A stretch of 64,000 nt of DNA from Colwellia sp. (GCA_002733765.1 NVWU01000018.1:32294-96293); one strand, 5' to 3'. Numbered from the stretch's first letter, positions 27,251 to 36,514 are shown. Translations and numbers: made by a program. Notes: generated by a model from the letters alone, not told the origin.

Positions 27251-27970
27251 ATGGGATTTTGGGTTAGAAATATTATTTTTGCGGTTATTTTAATTGGTTT
27301 AGCAGTCGCTTTTTTTGCTAATCAAGAATTTTTATTCTCGCTAAATGGCTCTTTTGAGCAAGAAGCAACAACTGAGATAGTTGAGCTGAAAGAGGTAACA
27401 ACTAAAGTAGCCCCAACGACCAGTACTGCCGAGACAAACACGACGACAAAAAAAGCTCAATCTCCGCAAGGCGGAAAACTTGCCAATGCAGCAGCGGAAG
27501 GGTTATCGAACTTTTATGCAAAAATATATGGTGATGATATTGGAAAATCAGGTCCTAAAATTCGAAATAATATTATTTATTTGCCTGATCCCCACGGAAA
27601 TTTAATTGAAATATTACAAGCAAAAGAAATGGTAGTTCGCCCTTATCAAAAAAGTTGGCAAGGCACTGTCACTTCTAGAGCGTTTAGAAAAGGTCAAACT
27701 CTGTATCAAAAATTGGCTGAATATGCAGAACAAGATGGTCTTGATATTATTTGGTGGCTCAATAAAGATTTCATTGTTAAAGATATTTTTCGCATAGAAA
27801 AAAATATTTTAAAAACCGCTTACCTAATTGGAGAAGCGGTTTCAGGTCATTTTCCTGAAGGAATTAGTAGCTATTTTTGTTTTCGTCAACGTACCTTAGT
27901 TTTTATTAACGAAGCGCCAAAATACCTTACTGATGAATGCACGTTACTAAAACCAAAGAATGCCTATTAG
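27251..27970 (+). CDS. Membrane-anchored protein with TcpQ-like C-terminal domain (hypothetical)
   Basis: The 239-residue product has one N-terminal membrane helix (about 6-25), then a threonine-rich low-complexity linker (about 48-75), then a periplasmic domain. The C-terminal third (from about GQTLYQKLAEYAEQDGLDIIWWLNKDF to QRTLVFINEAP) resembles the TcpQ/PilL C-terminal fold found in pilus and secretion accessory proteins: a helix, a WWL strand and a final beta strand. No pilus genes are nearby. It stands alone between lpxL and glnE and converges with glnE. Confidence 0.5.
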   Translation: MGFWVRNIIFAVILIGLAVAFFANQEFLFSLNGSFEQEATTEIVELKEVTTKVAPTTSTAETNTTTKKAQSPQGGKLANAAAEGLSNFYAKIYGDDIGKSGPKIRNNIIYLPDPHGNLIEILQAKEMVVRPYQKSWQGTVTSRAFRKGQTLYQKLAEYAEQDGLDIIWWLNKDFIVKDIFRIEKNILKTAYLIGEAVSGHFPEGISSYFCFRQRTLVFINEAPKYLTDECTLLKPKNAY

Positions 27971-27996
27971 CTATAATTAATAACTAAAAATCAGCC

Positions 27997-30933
27997 CTAT
28001 GGTAAAAATTTTCGCCATACTAGCATGACCTCATCTCGTTCAGTCACAGCCTCTTTACTAATTAATAGCGCTTCATTTTGTAATGTGGCTTTGTGACCTA
28101 AACCTCTCAGTTTTTGGTAACAGTTAGCTAATAACTGTTGTTCTGCTGCTGTTAATATTTCAAGACTCGCTAACTGCTTAAATATACTCAAATTATCACA
28201 ACACTGACTTAAATCGGTATATAGATGACAATTTGCCAGCACTAAATATTGCGCCAAAAACTCAATATCAACTAAGCCACCAATTCCTTGCTTAATATCA
28301 ACAAGTTCATCGGTAGATTTATCAAGATGATTACGCATTTTCTCTCTCATCTTATGCACATCATCTCTTAATTTATCTAATACCCGCGTTTTACCTAATA
28401 TTTGCTGACGTATATCATTAAACCGTTGTTCAATGACACTGTTACCATAAACAATACGAGCACGTACTAATGCTTGGTGCTCCCATGTCCAAGCATCTTC
28501 TTGCTGATACTGAGCAAACGTATTTATATGGCCAACTAACACACCAGAGTTACCAGAAGGACGTAAGCGCATATCTAACTCATACAAAATACCGCTACTC
28601 ATGCGCGTATTAAAAATATGCATAATGCGCTGGGCTAACTTCATATAAAACTGACTGGCCGGCACACTTTTTTCACCATTTACTAAACCTGTAGTCATGT
28701 CTCCTTCTGGGCTGTTATGTACAAAAACCAAATCAAGATCAGAGCCGTAACTAAGCTCATTACCGCCCATTTTTCCATAAGCGATTACTGCAATACCTTT
28801 ATTTTGAAAGTGACTTTGATTAACGTTTTTCTCATTACTGAACGAATAAGCAATCGATTTCGGCACACCAAAACGTTCGACGACTTGTTGCCAGCCAATA
28901 TTAATGACTTCAGCAATAATAGCTTGTGCTAATGCCGTTAAATGTTTGCTTACTTGTTCTACGCTTAAAACTTCAGAAATATCTGCGGCAGCAATACGTA
29001 ATTGTTGGGCTTGTTTGAATAATCGCAAACTATCCATTTGTGCCTCTAGATCCTCTTCAGGAACTCGTAACATACTCTCACGTAATTCATGGCCATAAGC
29101 CGTTATTTTTGTGGGATTATGCAATAATAGAGGATCAATTAATTCATCCAATAAAATAGGGGACTTAGCAATATAGTCGGTCACCCACTGACTAGCCTGG
29201 CATAAATGAATTAACTGTTTTAACGCGCCTTCATTTTCAAATAACAGTTCGAGGTAGGCTGTACGGGTCACTATTTTTTTAAATACATGTAAAACACGTT
29301 CAAGTACAAATTCAGCTTGTTTTGCCTGTTGAATATGACAAATAAGTAAAGGGAATAACTTGTCTAACACTTGCCTCCCTCTATTTCCTATACTTCGCTT
29401 ACTGACATCATCTCTAAAGTCTGATATCAACCGCCAAATATTTTCACTGTTCCAATGAGCTTCCTCAACCTCGCTTTGATCTTGTTCTAACCAAGCAATA
29501 GATTCTTCATCACTCCAACGGCTATGCCATAAAGTTGTCCAATGCTCATCTTGAACTTGATGATTTGGGCTTTCAATACCAATCAGTTGCTCAAATTTAT
29601 CATGAACATCATGCATATGTTTTTCAAGTACCAAACAAAAATCTTGCCACGACTTAAACTCAAGTATGTGCAGTATCCTTTGTTTGTCTAAGTCATTATC
29701 AGGTAAGGTCTGTGTTTGCTTATCCGCTAATGCTTGTATAATATTTTCGACTCGACGCAAAAAACAATAAGCATTTTCTAGTACTACTTTACTGTCTTCT
29801 TGCAGTTCCCCAGAACGCACTAATTCGGGTAATACGGTTAACAAGCGACGTTGCTGTAACGCTTTGACTCTACCACCACGAATTAACTGAAACACTTGTA
29901 CAATAAATTCTATTTCACGAATACCGCCGGCGCCAAGTTTAATATTATTCACTAATTGCTTACGGCGTACTTCTTGTGAAATCATCATTTTCATACGGCG
30001 TAAACTATCAATAACACTAAAATCGATATAGCGGCGATAAACAAAAGGCCGTAACAGTGTTGAGAGTTGTTGATGGTAGCTATCATCACCATTCAGCGGA
30101 GGGATAACCCGTGCTTTTAGCATGGCATAACGTTCCCAATCTCTTCCTTGCTCTTGGTAATAATCTTCCATGGCACTAAAGGTTAATACTAATGGGCCGC
30201 TTTCACCAAAAGGTCTTAAGCGCATATCAACACGATAAACAAAACCGTCAGCAGTATGCTGATGTAATGAGGTAATAAGTTTTTGTGCTAAACGAGTAAA
30301 AAACTGTTGGTTCTCAATGCTCCGTCTATTGCCCTGAGTTTCACCACTATGAGGATAGACAAAAATCAGATCAATATCGGAAGAGAAATTTAATTCATAT
30401 CCCCCTAACTTTCCCATGCCATAAACTAACAATGGTTGAATATCACCAGTAAGACTTGTTGGTGTTCCCCACTTGTTTTGACAAAAAGAGGTTAACCAAG
30501 CAAGGCTACTTTGAATCAGTGCATCTGCTAATAAAGATAAACGTTTTAAGGACTGCTCAAGAGAAATGTCGAGTACCAAGTCAGCCACGGCAATATTGAC
30601 CATTTGTTGTAAACGAAAGCGCCTTAAAACTCGATGTAATTGCTCTTCACTTTGACACGCGATTAACAAATCATGTAGTAAGGTTGCGTAAGGCGGAACT
30701 GTTTTTTGATAAACATCTTCATTAACAAATAAATTCAGCACCAATTCTGGGGCTTGCAATGCACTGGTTAAGATAAAATCACTCAAGGTAATAGCCAGTA
30801 TAAACTGTTCAAGCTGTTCAGGCGTTAACGCTTGATAACCTTCAGGATGTTGTTGACTAAATTGTTGCCAACTTTTTTGTTTTTGTTGTATTAATAAGGG
30901 GGATAAATTTGTCGATAATGGCGATAAATACAC
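27997..30933 (-). CDS. glnE: Glutamine synthetase adenylyltransferase/deadenylylase
   Basis: The GTG at 30933 is chosen because AAAAGGA lies six bases before it; a TTG nine codons upstream (30960) has no such site. The 978-residue enzyme adds AMP to and removes AMP from glutamine synthetase according to PII state. Both nucleotidyltransferase domains are intact: the deadenylylase copy near the N-terminus (YGMGKLGGYELNFSSDIDLIF) and the adenylylase copy near the C-terminus (YGKMGGNELSYGSDLDLVF), each with its GlnD-UR-uridylyltransferase-like helical companion. Length agrees with the family. The 5' end borders a dispersed repeat copy. Confidence 0.96.
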   Translation of the reverse strand: MYLSPLSTNLSPLLIQQKQKSWQQFSQQHPEGYQALTPEQLEQFILAITLSDFILTSALQAPELVLNLFVNEDVYQKTVPPYATLLHDLLIACQSEEQLHRVLRRFRLQQMVNIAVADLVLDISLEQSLKRLSLLADALIQSSLAWLTSFCQNKWGTPTSLTGDIQPLLVYGMGKLGGYELNFSSDIDLIFVYPHSGETQGNRRSIENQQFFTRLAQKLITSLHQHTADGFVYRVDMRLRPFGESGPLVLTFSAMEDYYQEQGRDWERYAMLKARVIPPLNGDDSYHQQLSTLLRPFVYRRYIDFSVIDSLRRMKMMISQEVRRKQLVNNIKLGAGGIREIEFIVQVFQLIRGGRVKALQQRRLLTVLPELVRSGELQEDSKVVLENAYCFLRRVENIIQALADKQTQTLPDNDLDKQRILHILEFKSWQDFCLVLEKHMHDVHDKFEQLIGIESPNHQVQDEHWTTLWHSRWSDEESIAWLEQDQSEVEEAHWNSENIWRLISDFRDDVSKRSIGNRGRQVLDKLFPLLICHIQQAKQAEFVLERVLHVFKKIVTRTAYLELLFENEGALKQLIHLCQASQWVTDYIAKSPILLDELIDPLLLHNPTKITAYGHELRESMLRVPEEDLEAQMDSLRLFKQAQQLRIAAADISEVLSVEQVSKHLTALAQAIIAEVINIGWQQVVERFGVPKSIAYSFSNEKNVNQSHFQNKGIAVIAYGKMGGNELSYGSDLDLVFVHNSPEGDMTTGLVNGEKSVPASQFYMKLAQRIMHIFNTRMSSGILYELDMRLRPSGNSGVLVGHINTFAQYQQEDAWTWEHQALVRARIVYGNSVIEQRFNDIRQQILGKTRVLDKLRDDVHKMREKMRNHLDKSTDELVDIKQGIGGLVDIEFLAQYLVLANCHLYTDLSQCCDNLSIFKQLASLEILTAAEQQLLANCYQKLRGLGHKATLQNEALLISKEAVTERDEVMLVWRKFLP

Positions 30934-30945
30934 AAGCAGTCCTTT

Positions 30946-31084
30946 TATTATACCAATCAAGCTAACTAGGTGTTCTTTTAAAGTGGCTTAAATATTCAAT
31001 AACATTGTTGCGGCATAGATATAGGTAATTAGGTTTTGTCTGGACCTGAAAACTGTTTTTTTCAATCCCAATACTCCCTATTAC
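30946..31084 (-). repeat. Dispersed intergenic repeat, copy B (inverted)
   Basis: Bases 31060-31083 are the exact reverse complement of 10788-10811. Further matches to copy A follow: AAAACCTAATTACCTAT aligns with AAAACTAAATGCCTACC, GCAACAATGTT with GCAACGATGTT, ATATTTA in both, and the end TAGTTAGCTTGATTGGTATA with TAGTTAGTTTAATTGGTATA. Copy B has about 30 extra bases. Its edge includes the ribosome-binding region of glnE. Confidence 0.65.
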
Positions 31085-31210
31085 TCAATCAAACGCCTTG
31101 TTATTAAAGTTTATTTTCATTAAAATTTGACTCATTAATTAATTTAATTAGTATTACTTAAAATCAACTCATCAAGATAGTATAATCAAGACAATATAAT
31201 TTGAACAATA

Positions 31211-31223
31211 GACATAATATGTC
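31211..31223. promoter_or_regulatory. Palindromic operator, copy 1 (GACATAATATGTC)
   Basis: A perfect 6+1+6 palindrome, 161 bases before the lipoprotein gene. The same 13 bases, or their reverse complement, recur twice upstream of the DUF2170-PspA unit at 35249-35303. A shared dimeric regulator is implied (inference). Confidence 0.65.
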
Positions 31224-31383
31224 ATTAATGCTATTAATACCTTGAACGCTTCACTACCTGTCATCCTCGAAATGTATTAATTGAGGTTCTGGTATTAAAA
31301 TCGTAAGATTTCAGCATAATAAATTACCGAAATGACTCCCTCACGAGAGTCTACTAAATAAAGACTATTTACATAGCATTTTT

Positions 31384-32421
31384 ATGGAGATGATAGCAGA
31401 AATGCAAAGGTTTAAAGACGCTTTTACCAAACAATTTTTTAATAAAATGTGCACTAGATCAATGTTAGTGCTCTCTATTTTATTGTTATCCGCTTGTGGT
31501 GATCCCGTTAAAGAGCAAGCAATACAACAACTGCCTATAACAGAAAAAAGAGTAATTCAACTTGGTGATGCGTTAACAAGTGGCCAAGTACGTAATGCCA
31601 ATTTAATTCATCAATATGCCAATCAAGTATCAAAGCTTAAACCTAATCTAAATGCTTTAGTTAATGAGTTTAGTAAAGATGCTAGCATACAGGGCCCAAT
31701 GTATCGTGCCTTACTCGATAGAGTTAATACCGCCAAAAACCAACCGCAAATGTTTGCTTCAAGCCAAGCACTCTATGACGAATTACTCAATATTTATCAA
31801 GCGGCTGACCCCATATTGTATTCTGATGCCCTAAGTGATCCCTTAAATGTATTAGCTGATATGTCTGACGGTCAACTACCTAGAGTAAATTCTTTATCAA
31901 AATCTCAATCTCAACAAGCAAATAATGCGCAAGATTTTGGTACCGGTGAACAGCTTATTGGCAACCCAAGTTATGGTAATTGGCAAACAGGCAGTAACGG
32001 TATGTCATTTTGGGCCTGGTATGGCATGTACTCTATGATGGGAAATATGTTTGGGCGCCCTGCATATTATAGTGACTGGGGACGAAATAGAAATTATAGC
32101 TACTATAATGATTACGGGAGAACTCGCTATAGTTCACCTAGCCAGCTAAATAAACAAACTCAACTTGATCAGCGCACTAAAAAATCATTTGCCGCTAGAG
32201 GACAAAAATTTAACAGCCCTTACAGTAAAAACCGTACTGGCTCATCGAGTTTATCTTCTAAAAGTAAAACTGCACAATCTAGCGCAAATCGTTTTCGCAG
32301 TAATACCGCTAAAAAAAGTAGCTATGCTAATAAATCTAGCAGCCAATCAAAGTATAGAAAAAATTCTAGCTTTAGAAACTCAAACACCAATACATCACGT
32401 AGTTTTCGACGTGGTAAGTAA
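31384..32421 (+). CDS. Lipoprotein of unknown function with Ser/Asn/Tyr-rich tail
   Basis: The 345-residue product has a lipobox LSAC (Cys38 from this start). The true start may be 31402 or 31447, which would give a more usual signal length. The domain after the lipid anchor is helical (about 45-155). A middle segment is rich in Trp, Tyr, Met and Gly (FWAWYGMYSMMGNMFGRP), and the last 100 residues are very rich in Ser, Lys, Asn and Arg. This composition recalls the E. coli lipoproteins YjfM/YgiB (DUF1190), but no direct alignment is claimed. It opens the yjf-like cluster, 21 bases before the DUF350 gene. Confidence 0.6.
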   Translation: MEMIAEMQRFKDAFTKQFFNKMCTRSMLVLSILLLSACGDPVKEQAIQQLPITEKRVIQLGDALTSGQVRNANLIHQYANQVSKLKPNLNALVNEFSKDASIQGPMYRALLDRVNTAKNQPQMFASSQALYDELLNIYQAADPILYSDALSDPLNVLADMSDGQLPRVNSLSKSQSQQANNAQDFGTGEQLIGNPSYGNWQTGSNGMSFWAWYGMYSMMGNMFGRPAYYSDWGRNRNYSYYNDYGRTRYSSPSQLNKQTQLDQRTKKSFAARGQKFNSPYSKNRTGSSSLSSKSKTAQSSANRFRSNTAKKSSYANKSSSQSKYRKNSSFRNSNTNTSRSFRRGK

Positions 32422-32442
32422 CAAGAAATAGGATAGAACGTT

Positions 32443-33345
32443 ATGAACACATTGATAGATCTCGTTGGTGTTAATCAAGAATTACTAGTTTATTTAGCCA
32501 TAGACATCACTATTGCTATCATGCTTTTAGGTGCTATGCGCTTTTTATTGGGTGTCACAAGCCAAGTAAACAGTACCGATGAATTAGCTCAAAAAGATAA
32601 TTTTGCCTTTGGTGTTAGTGTTGCCGGTAGTATTTTAGCGTTAGGCATAGTATTAACCGGTGCTATTACCGGAGAAAATGCACCAAGTTATACCATGGAA
32701 ATTATAGGTATGTTGGCCTACGGTACCTACGGATTAATATTGATTAAAGTGGGACGTATTATTCAAGATAAAGTAGCATTACAACACTTAAATAAAACAG
32801 AATTGATAAAAGATAAAAATCTAACTATTGGTATTATTGACGCTGCCGGTGCAATTGCTACAGCGATTATTATTCGCGCGGTATTACTTTGGGTGGATGG
32901 TTTAGACCTTTCAACCTTTATCGCTATTACCAGTGGCTTTATTGTTGCACAAGCGGTGTTAGTTTTGGTTACTCGCATTAGAGAAAGAAAATATGCTAAG
33001 AACAACCAAGAAGATTGTCTACAAGAAGCCCTAAGCGATGGCCATTTAGCCCTTGCTATTCGTTATAGTGGCCAAGTCATCAGTACGGCCCTTGCCGTCA
33101 CAGCAGCCAGTCATTTTCTTATTTATAGTCCAGACACCTTAGTGGTGAACTTACTGGGCTGGTTAGTTTTCGGTATGATCATGACGCTATTGGTTGCACT
33201 TTTGACCTCATTAGCTAAACGTATTGTACTTTGGGGAATCAACCTTGTAGAAGAAGTAGATCAACAACATAATATTGGCGTTGCTAGCATTGAAATGGCT
33301 ACAAGTATTTCAATCGCCTTGATATTGACAGCATTAATGGCTTAA
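32443..33345 (+). CDS. DUF350 (YjfL-type) membrane protein
   Basis: A 300-residue inner membrane protein with about eight hydrophobic segments. It appears to be two similar halves, each with a GxS/xGSI pattern (FAFGVSVAGSILALGIVLTGA in the first half and LAIRYSGQVISTALAVTAASHF in the second) followed by a conserved GMLAYGTYG or GWLVFGMIM helix. DUF350 proteins have no proven function and often accompany PspA-like and spermidine synthase-like genes; E. coli YjfL is a one-unit relative. Here it lies between the lipoprotein gene and the spermidine synthase gene, likely in one operon. Confidence 0.85.
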   Translation: MNTLIDLVGVNQELLVYLAIDITIAIMLLGAMRFLLGVTSQVNSTDELAQKDNFAFGVSVAGSILALGIVLTGAITGENAPSYTMEIIGMLAYGTYGLILIKVGRIIQDKVALQHLNKTELIKDKNLTIGIIDAAGAIATAIIIRAVLLWVDGLDLSTFIAITSGFIVAQAVLVLVTRIRERKYAKNNQEDCLQEALSDGHLALAIRYSGQVISTALAVTAASHFLIYSPDTLVVNLLGWLVFGMIMTLLVALLTSLAKRIVLWGINLVEEVDQQHNIGVASIEMATSISIALILTALMA

Positions 33346-33351
33346 AGAGAA

Positions 33352-33420
33352 CCCTACCCTTCGATTAAAAGTTACGAATTGAAAAGCAAATACGTTCGTA
33401 ACTTAACTCGAAGAACAGGG
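33352..33420 (+). repeat. Long imperfect hairpin between DUF350 and spermidine synthase genes
   Basis: Three paired blocks nest symmetrically: CCCT with AGGG, CTTCGA with TCGAAG, and AAGTTACGAA with TTCGTAACTT, separated by three- to four-base mismatched spacers and closed by a 16-base loop. There is no T-run. It may be an RNA processing or stability element within the operon. Confidence 0.7.
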
Positions 33421-33480
33421 CTAAAATTCGTTACTAATCACTCATAACATTGACTCATAATGACAGAGTAAATTGCCCTT

Positions 33481-35184
33481 ATGGCCTCAAAAAAATCCCA
33501 CTTTATTGACGATACACTCCTTATTTTAACCATGGCGATTCTCGCCGGTTGTGGTTTAATTTACGAATATCTTCTTTCTCATTACGCAGGCCGAGTGCTT
33601 GGCGTAATGGAAAGCACCATTTATACCATGATAGGTTTAATGATAGTGTCAATGGGTTTAGGTGCTTTTGCTGCACGTAAAGTTCGTTGTGCCTTTAATG
33701 GCTTTGTTTATTTAGAATTGGTCATTGCTTTACTCGGTGCTTGCTCAATTTTAATCATTGGTGGCCTGATAGCGATTACGCAAACATTACCGCACATTAT
33801 TTCCGATATGTTTGCCCTTCCTCCTGATATGCTACCCAAAGGAGGCGCTTTTAAGCAATTAAGTTATATTGCTATCAAGAGTCCTTATTTTTTTGGTGTA
33901 ATATTAGGCTTCCTTATCGGCATGGAAATTCCACTTATTGCCAGAATTCGTGAAGAAATACATGGTCAGCATCTCGCTAATAACCTAGGTACAATTTATG
34001 GCGCTGACTATATTGGTGCAGGGATTGGTGCTGCTATTTGGGTAGTATTTTTACTCAGCCTCGATATCAGTAAAGCGGCGGCATTAACGGCGAGCTTAAA
34101 CCTGATTGCTGGCGCTTTTTTTGTTTTACGTTATTGGCATAAACTAACTTGGCGTAAAACATTTATTAGTTTACATCTAGTATTAGCGCTTATTATTGTC
34201 TTGATGTTTAATTACGGTAATCAATGGTTAAATCAAATGAATAGCCTACTGTATTTAGACAAAGTGGTGCATGTTAAAAAAACACATTATCAACAACTAA
34301 CTTTCACTGAGCGTTATTTAGGTGTTGATGCTGACACAACACAAGCGAGTATTATTAATTTTTATCTCAATGGTCGCTTACAGTTTTCATCTATTGATGA
34401 ACATATCTATCATGACTATTTAGTAGCACCAGTGTTAGCGGGGTCAGCTCGCCACAATAATATACTTATTATTGGTGGTGGCGATGGCTTAGCACTACGA
34501 GATGTATTGAAATACGAGCCAAAAAAAGTGACCTTGATTGATCTGGATAGCGAGTTAATTGATATATTTCAATCGCCAGAGCAGCACTTAAATGCCAACT
34601 TAGCCAGAAAAGTAAGCTATTTGAATAAAAATAGCTTACAAGATAAACGAGTCACTATTTTACGAAGCGATGCTTTTATAACAGTTAATAAACTGCTTAA
34701 AGCGGGACAAATATTCGATGCGATTATTGTCGATCTTCCTGATCCTAGTCATCCTGACCTTAATAAACTTTACACTGTTAATTTTTACGCTAGATTAAAA
34801 CAGCTGCTATCAGGAGATGGCTTAATTGCCATTCAGTCAACAAGCCCTTACCATGCCAAGAGTTCATTTATTTCTATTGGCAAAACGTTAAGCGCGGCAA
34901 ACTTTGCGCATGTGCAACAATATCATGACAATGTACCAAGCTTTGGCGAATGGGGTTGGACTATCGGTGCAAAAACAGGAAAGAGCCCACTAGCAAGGCT
35001 CAATAGTCTACAACAATTGCCAATAAAACATAGTTGGCTTAATCTTGACATATTAAAAGCCGCTTTTATTTTTCCTAATAATTTTTATATCGATGAAGCA
35101 AACATAGATATAAATACCTTGGGTAGTCATACACTTTACCAATTGCACCAAAAAGCATGGCAAACTCAACAAGGAATTAATTAA
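33481..35184 (+). CDS. Membrane-anchored polyamine aminopropyltransferase (spermidine synthase-like)
   Basis: A 567-residue fusion. The first 240 residues form about seven membrane helices, and the rest is a spermidine synthase-type domain. The Rossmann motif IIGGGDGLALRDVLK and the decarboxylated-SAM region VTLIDLDSELID are present. The catalytic aspartate lies in VDLPDPSHPDLNKLYT and the DEHIYHDYL block matches the substrate-gating region. Soluble SpeE enzymes lack the membrane part. Such membrane forms typically sit next to DUF350 and PspA-like genes. The product may be an aminopropylated polyamine or another amine (unknown). A long hairpin precedes the gene. Confidence 0.88.
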   Translation: MASKKSHFIDDTLLILTMAILAGCGLIYEYLLSHYAGRVLGVMESTIYTMIGLMIVSMGLGAFAARKVRCAFNGFVYLELVIALLGACSILIIGGLIAITQTLPHIISDMFALPPDMLPKGGAFKQLSYIAIKSPYFFGVILGFLIGMEIPLIARIREEIHGQHLANNLGTIYGADYIGAGIGAAIWVVFLLSLDISKAAALTASLNLIAGAFFVLRYWHKLTWRKTFISLHLVLALIIVLMFNYGNQWLNQMNSLLYLDKVVHVKKTHYQQLTFTERYLGVDADTTQASIINFYLNGRLQFSSIDEHIYHDYLVAPVLAGSARHNNILIIGGGDGLALRDVLKYEPKKVTLIDLDSELIDIFQSPEQHLNANLARKVSYLNKNSLQDKRVTILRSDAFITVNKLLKAGQIFDAIIVDLPDPSHPDLNKLYTVNFYARLKQLLSGDGLIAIQSTSPYHAKSSFISIGKTLSAANFAHVQQYHDNVPSFGEWGWTIGAKTGKSPLARLNSLQQLPIKHSWLNLDILKAAFIFPNNFYIDEANIDINTLGSHTLYQLHQKAWQTQQGIN

Positions 35185-35248
35185 TAGTAAACTAGGGATA
35201 GTACGTTTTATAGTTGAGTGAAAACTTTCAACTATAAAACAAAAAACA

Positions 35249-35267
35249 CTTGACATAATATGTCAAG
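35249..35267. promoter_or_regulatory. Palindromic operator, copy 2
   Basis: CTTGACATAATATGTCAAG is a perfect 9+1+9 palindrome with the same 13-base core as copy 1, 66 bases before the DUF2170 gene. It includes a TTGACA that could double as a -35 element. Confidence 0.75.
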
Positions 35268-35284
35268 ATGGTACATTTAACCAC

Positions 35285-35303
35285 GATGACATATTATGTC
35301 ATC
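35285..35303. promoter_or_regulatory. Palindromic operator, copy 3
   Basis: GATGACATATTATGTCATC is a perfect 9+1+9 palindrome whose core is the reverse complement of copies 1 and 2. Its centre is 36 bases from that of copy 2, between the possible promoter and the DUF2170 start at 35333. Confidence 0.75.
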
Positions 35304-35332
35304 TATATATTTTTGATAAGGATAGGAAGTAC

Positions 35333-35746
35333 ATGAATATTCATACTATAGCCGATCATTTAAATAGTTTGACCGATAATTCTGACACAGGAATGGACTT
35401 TGACTGCCAACCAATATCCGGCGAAGTCGATGTACTGCAAATAACACTTTTAGGCCGAGAAGAGTTACCCATTTTTGTATCAGTAACTGATGACCAAATT
35501 TTGTGCATTAGTTATCTTTGGGGCACTGATGAAGTAAAAGATGAATGTATAAATACTATGCATGAAAGTATGTTGGAAATGAACATTCCTATGCCATTAT
35601 CATCTTTTTCAAAAATTGGTGATAAATATGTTGTATTTGGCGCATTATCTATCAATTCGACCTTTAAAGATATTGAACATGAACTGGCTGTATTAAGCAA
35701 TAATGCCATGGAAGTAATTGATGATATGGGTGACTACTTGCTGTAA
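35333..35746 (+). CDS. yjfI: YjfI family protein (DUF2170)
   Basis: A 137-residue acidic soluble protein. It resembles E. coli YjfI: the pattern VLQITLLGREELPIFVSVTDDQILCISYLW is followed by MPLSSFSKIGDKYVVFGALS. No function is known. It opens a unit whose next gene is a PspA/IM30 relative 60 bases downstream, the same pair as yjfI-yjfJ in E. coli. Two palindromic operators lie directly upstream. A ribosome-binding site AGGATAGGAAG precedes the ATG. Confidence 0.85.
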   Translation: MNIHTIADHLNSLTDNSDTGMDFDCQPISGEVDVLQITLLGREELPIFVSVTDDQILCISYLWGTDEVKDECINTMHESMLEMNIPMPLSSFSKIGDKYVVFGALSINSTFKDIEHELAVLSNNAMEVIDDMGDYLL

Positions 35747-35806
35747 ATCGTAAGGTATTACGACAAAAAATCCGAGCTAAAATGTCATCTTATTAGGAGA
35801 GAGTAA

Positions 35807-36496
35807 ATGAGTATATTTAAAAAAATTATGACCGCGATTCGCGGTGGCGCCTCAGAAGCTGGTGAAGCAATTATTGATGCAAATGCTACCCGTATTTTTG
35901 AACAAGAAATTCGTGATGCAGAAAATCATTTAACTAAAGCAAAGCGCGATTTAACTGGTGTAATGGCTGAACAAATGTCAGCAAACCGTGAAGTGACACG
36001 TTTACAACGTGAAATAACTGAACATGAAGGTTATGTTGGTCAAGCATTAGAAAAAGGCGATGAAACCTTAGCACTTGCTGTGGCTGAAAAAATTTCCACT
36101 TTAGAAAATGATTTAGCTGCGCAACAACAAGCACTGAATAGTTTTAGTGGCAATGCTGATAGACTTAAAGAGTTAGTCAAGAAAAGTGAGCGCCAAGTAA
36201 CAGAGCATAAGCGTCAGTTGTCTATGGTAAAAACGACAGAAAGTGTACAAAAAGCAACTTCTGCTATTACCGATAACTTCTCATCAAGCAATTCAAAATT
36301 GTTAAGTGCTAAAGATTCGTTAGAACGTATTAAAGCCAAACAACAAAAATTTGATGATAAAATGAAAGCCGCTGAAATACTTGAATCTGAAAACTCTGAT
36401 TCATCATTAACAGCACAATTAAAAGCCGCTGGTATAGGCTCACAAGAAAACAGCGCTAACTCAGTACTTGATCGTATCAAAGCGAAACAGAAGTAA
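35807..36496 (+). CDS. yjfJ: PspA/IM30 family protein (YjfJ type)
   Basis: A 229-residue, almost entirely helical protein. The N-terminus MSIFKKIMTAIRGGASEAGEAIID can form the amphipathic membrane-binding helix of the family. Residues about 30-150 form the coiled-coil hairpin (IRDAENHLTKAKRDLTGVMAEQ, SERQVTEHKRQLSMVKTTESVQ). PspA proteins are ESCRT-III-like and stabilise the inner membrane under stress. This is the YjfJ branch associated with DUF2170 and DUF350 rather than classic pspABC. No PspBC or PspF is nearby. A perfect hairpin terminator follows it. Confidence 0.92.
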   Translation: MSIFKKIMTAIRGGASEAGEAIIDANATRIFEQEIRDAENHLTKAKRDLTGVMAEQMSANREVTRLQREITEHEGYVGQALEKGDETLALAVAEKISTLENDLAAQQQALNSFSGNADRLKELVKKSERQVTEHKRQLSMVKTTESVQKATSAITDNFSSSNSKLLSAKDSLERIKAKQQKFDDKMKAAEILESENSDSSLTAQLKAAGIGSQENSANSVLDRIKAKQK

Positions 36497-36514
36497 TTAG
36501 CATAGTGAATTGTC

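Larger units (their letters stand above)
30934..31383. other. 450-base intergenic region upstream of glnE and the yjf-like cluster
   Basis: This gap between divergent genes holds the inverted copy of a dispersed repeat (about 30946-31084) and one copy of the GACATAATATGTC operator (31211-31223). The stretch 31225-31383 has no recognised gene; the phrase CTACCTGTCATCCTCGAAA near 31255 resembles short intergenic repeats but has no second copy in the window. Confidence 0.5.

Noticed and set aside
32165..32431. An 88-codon frame overlapping the end of the lipoprotein gene
   Set aside because: It is an alternative frame of the low-complexity Ser/Lys-rich tail with no own start signal.
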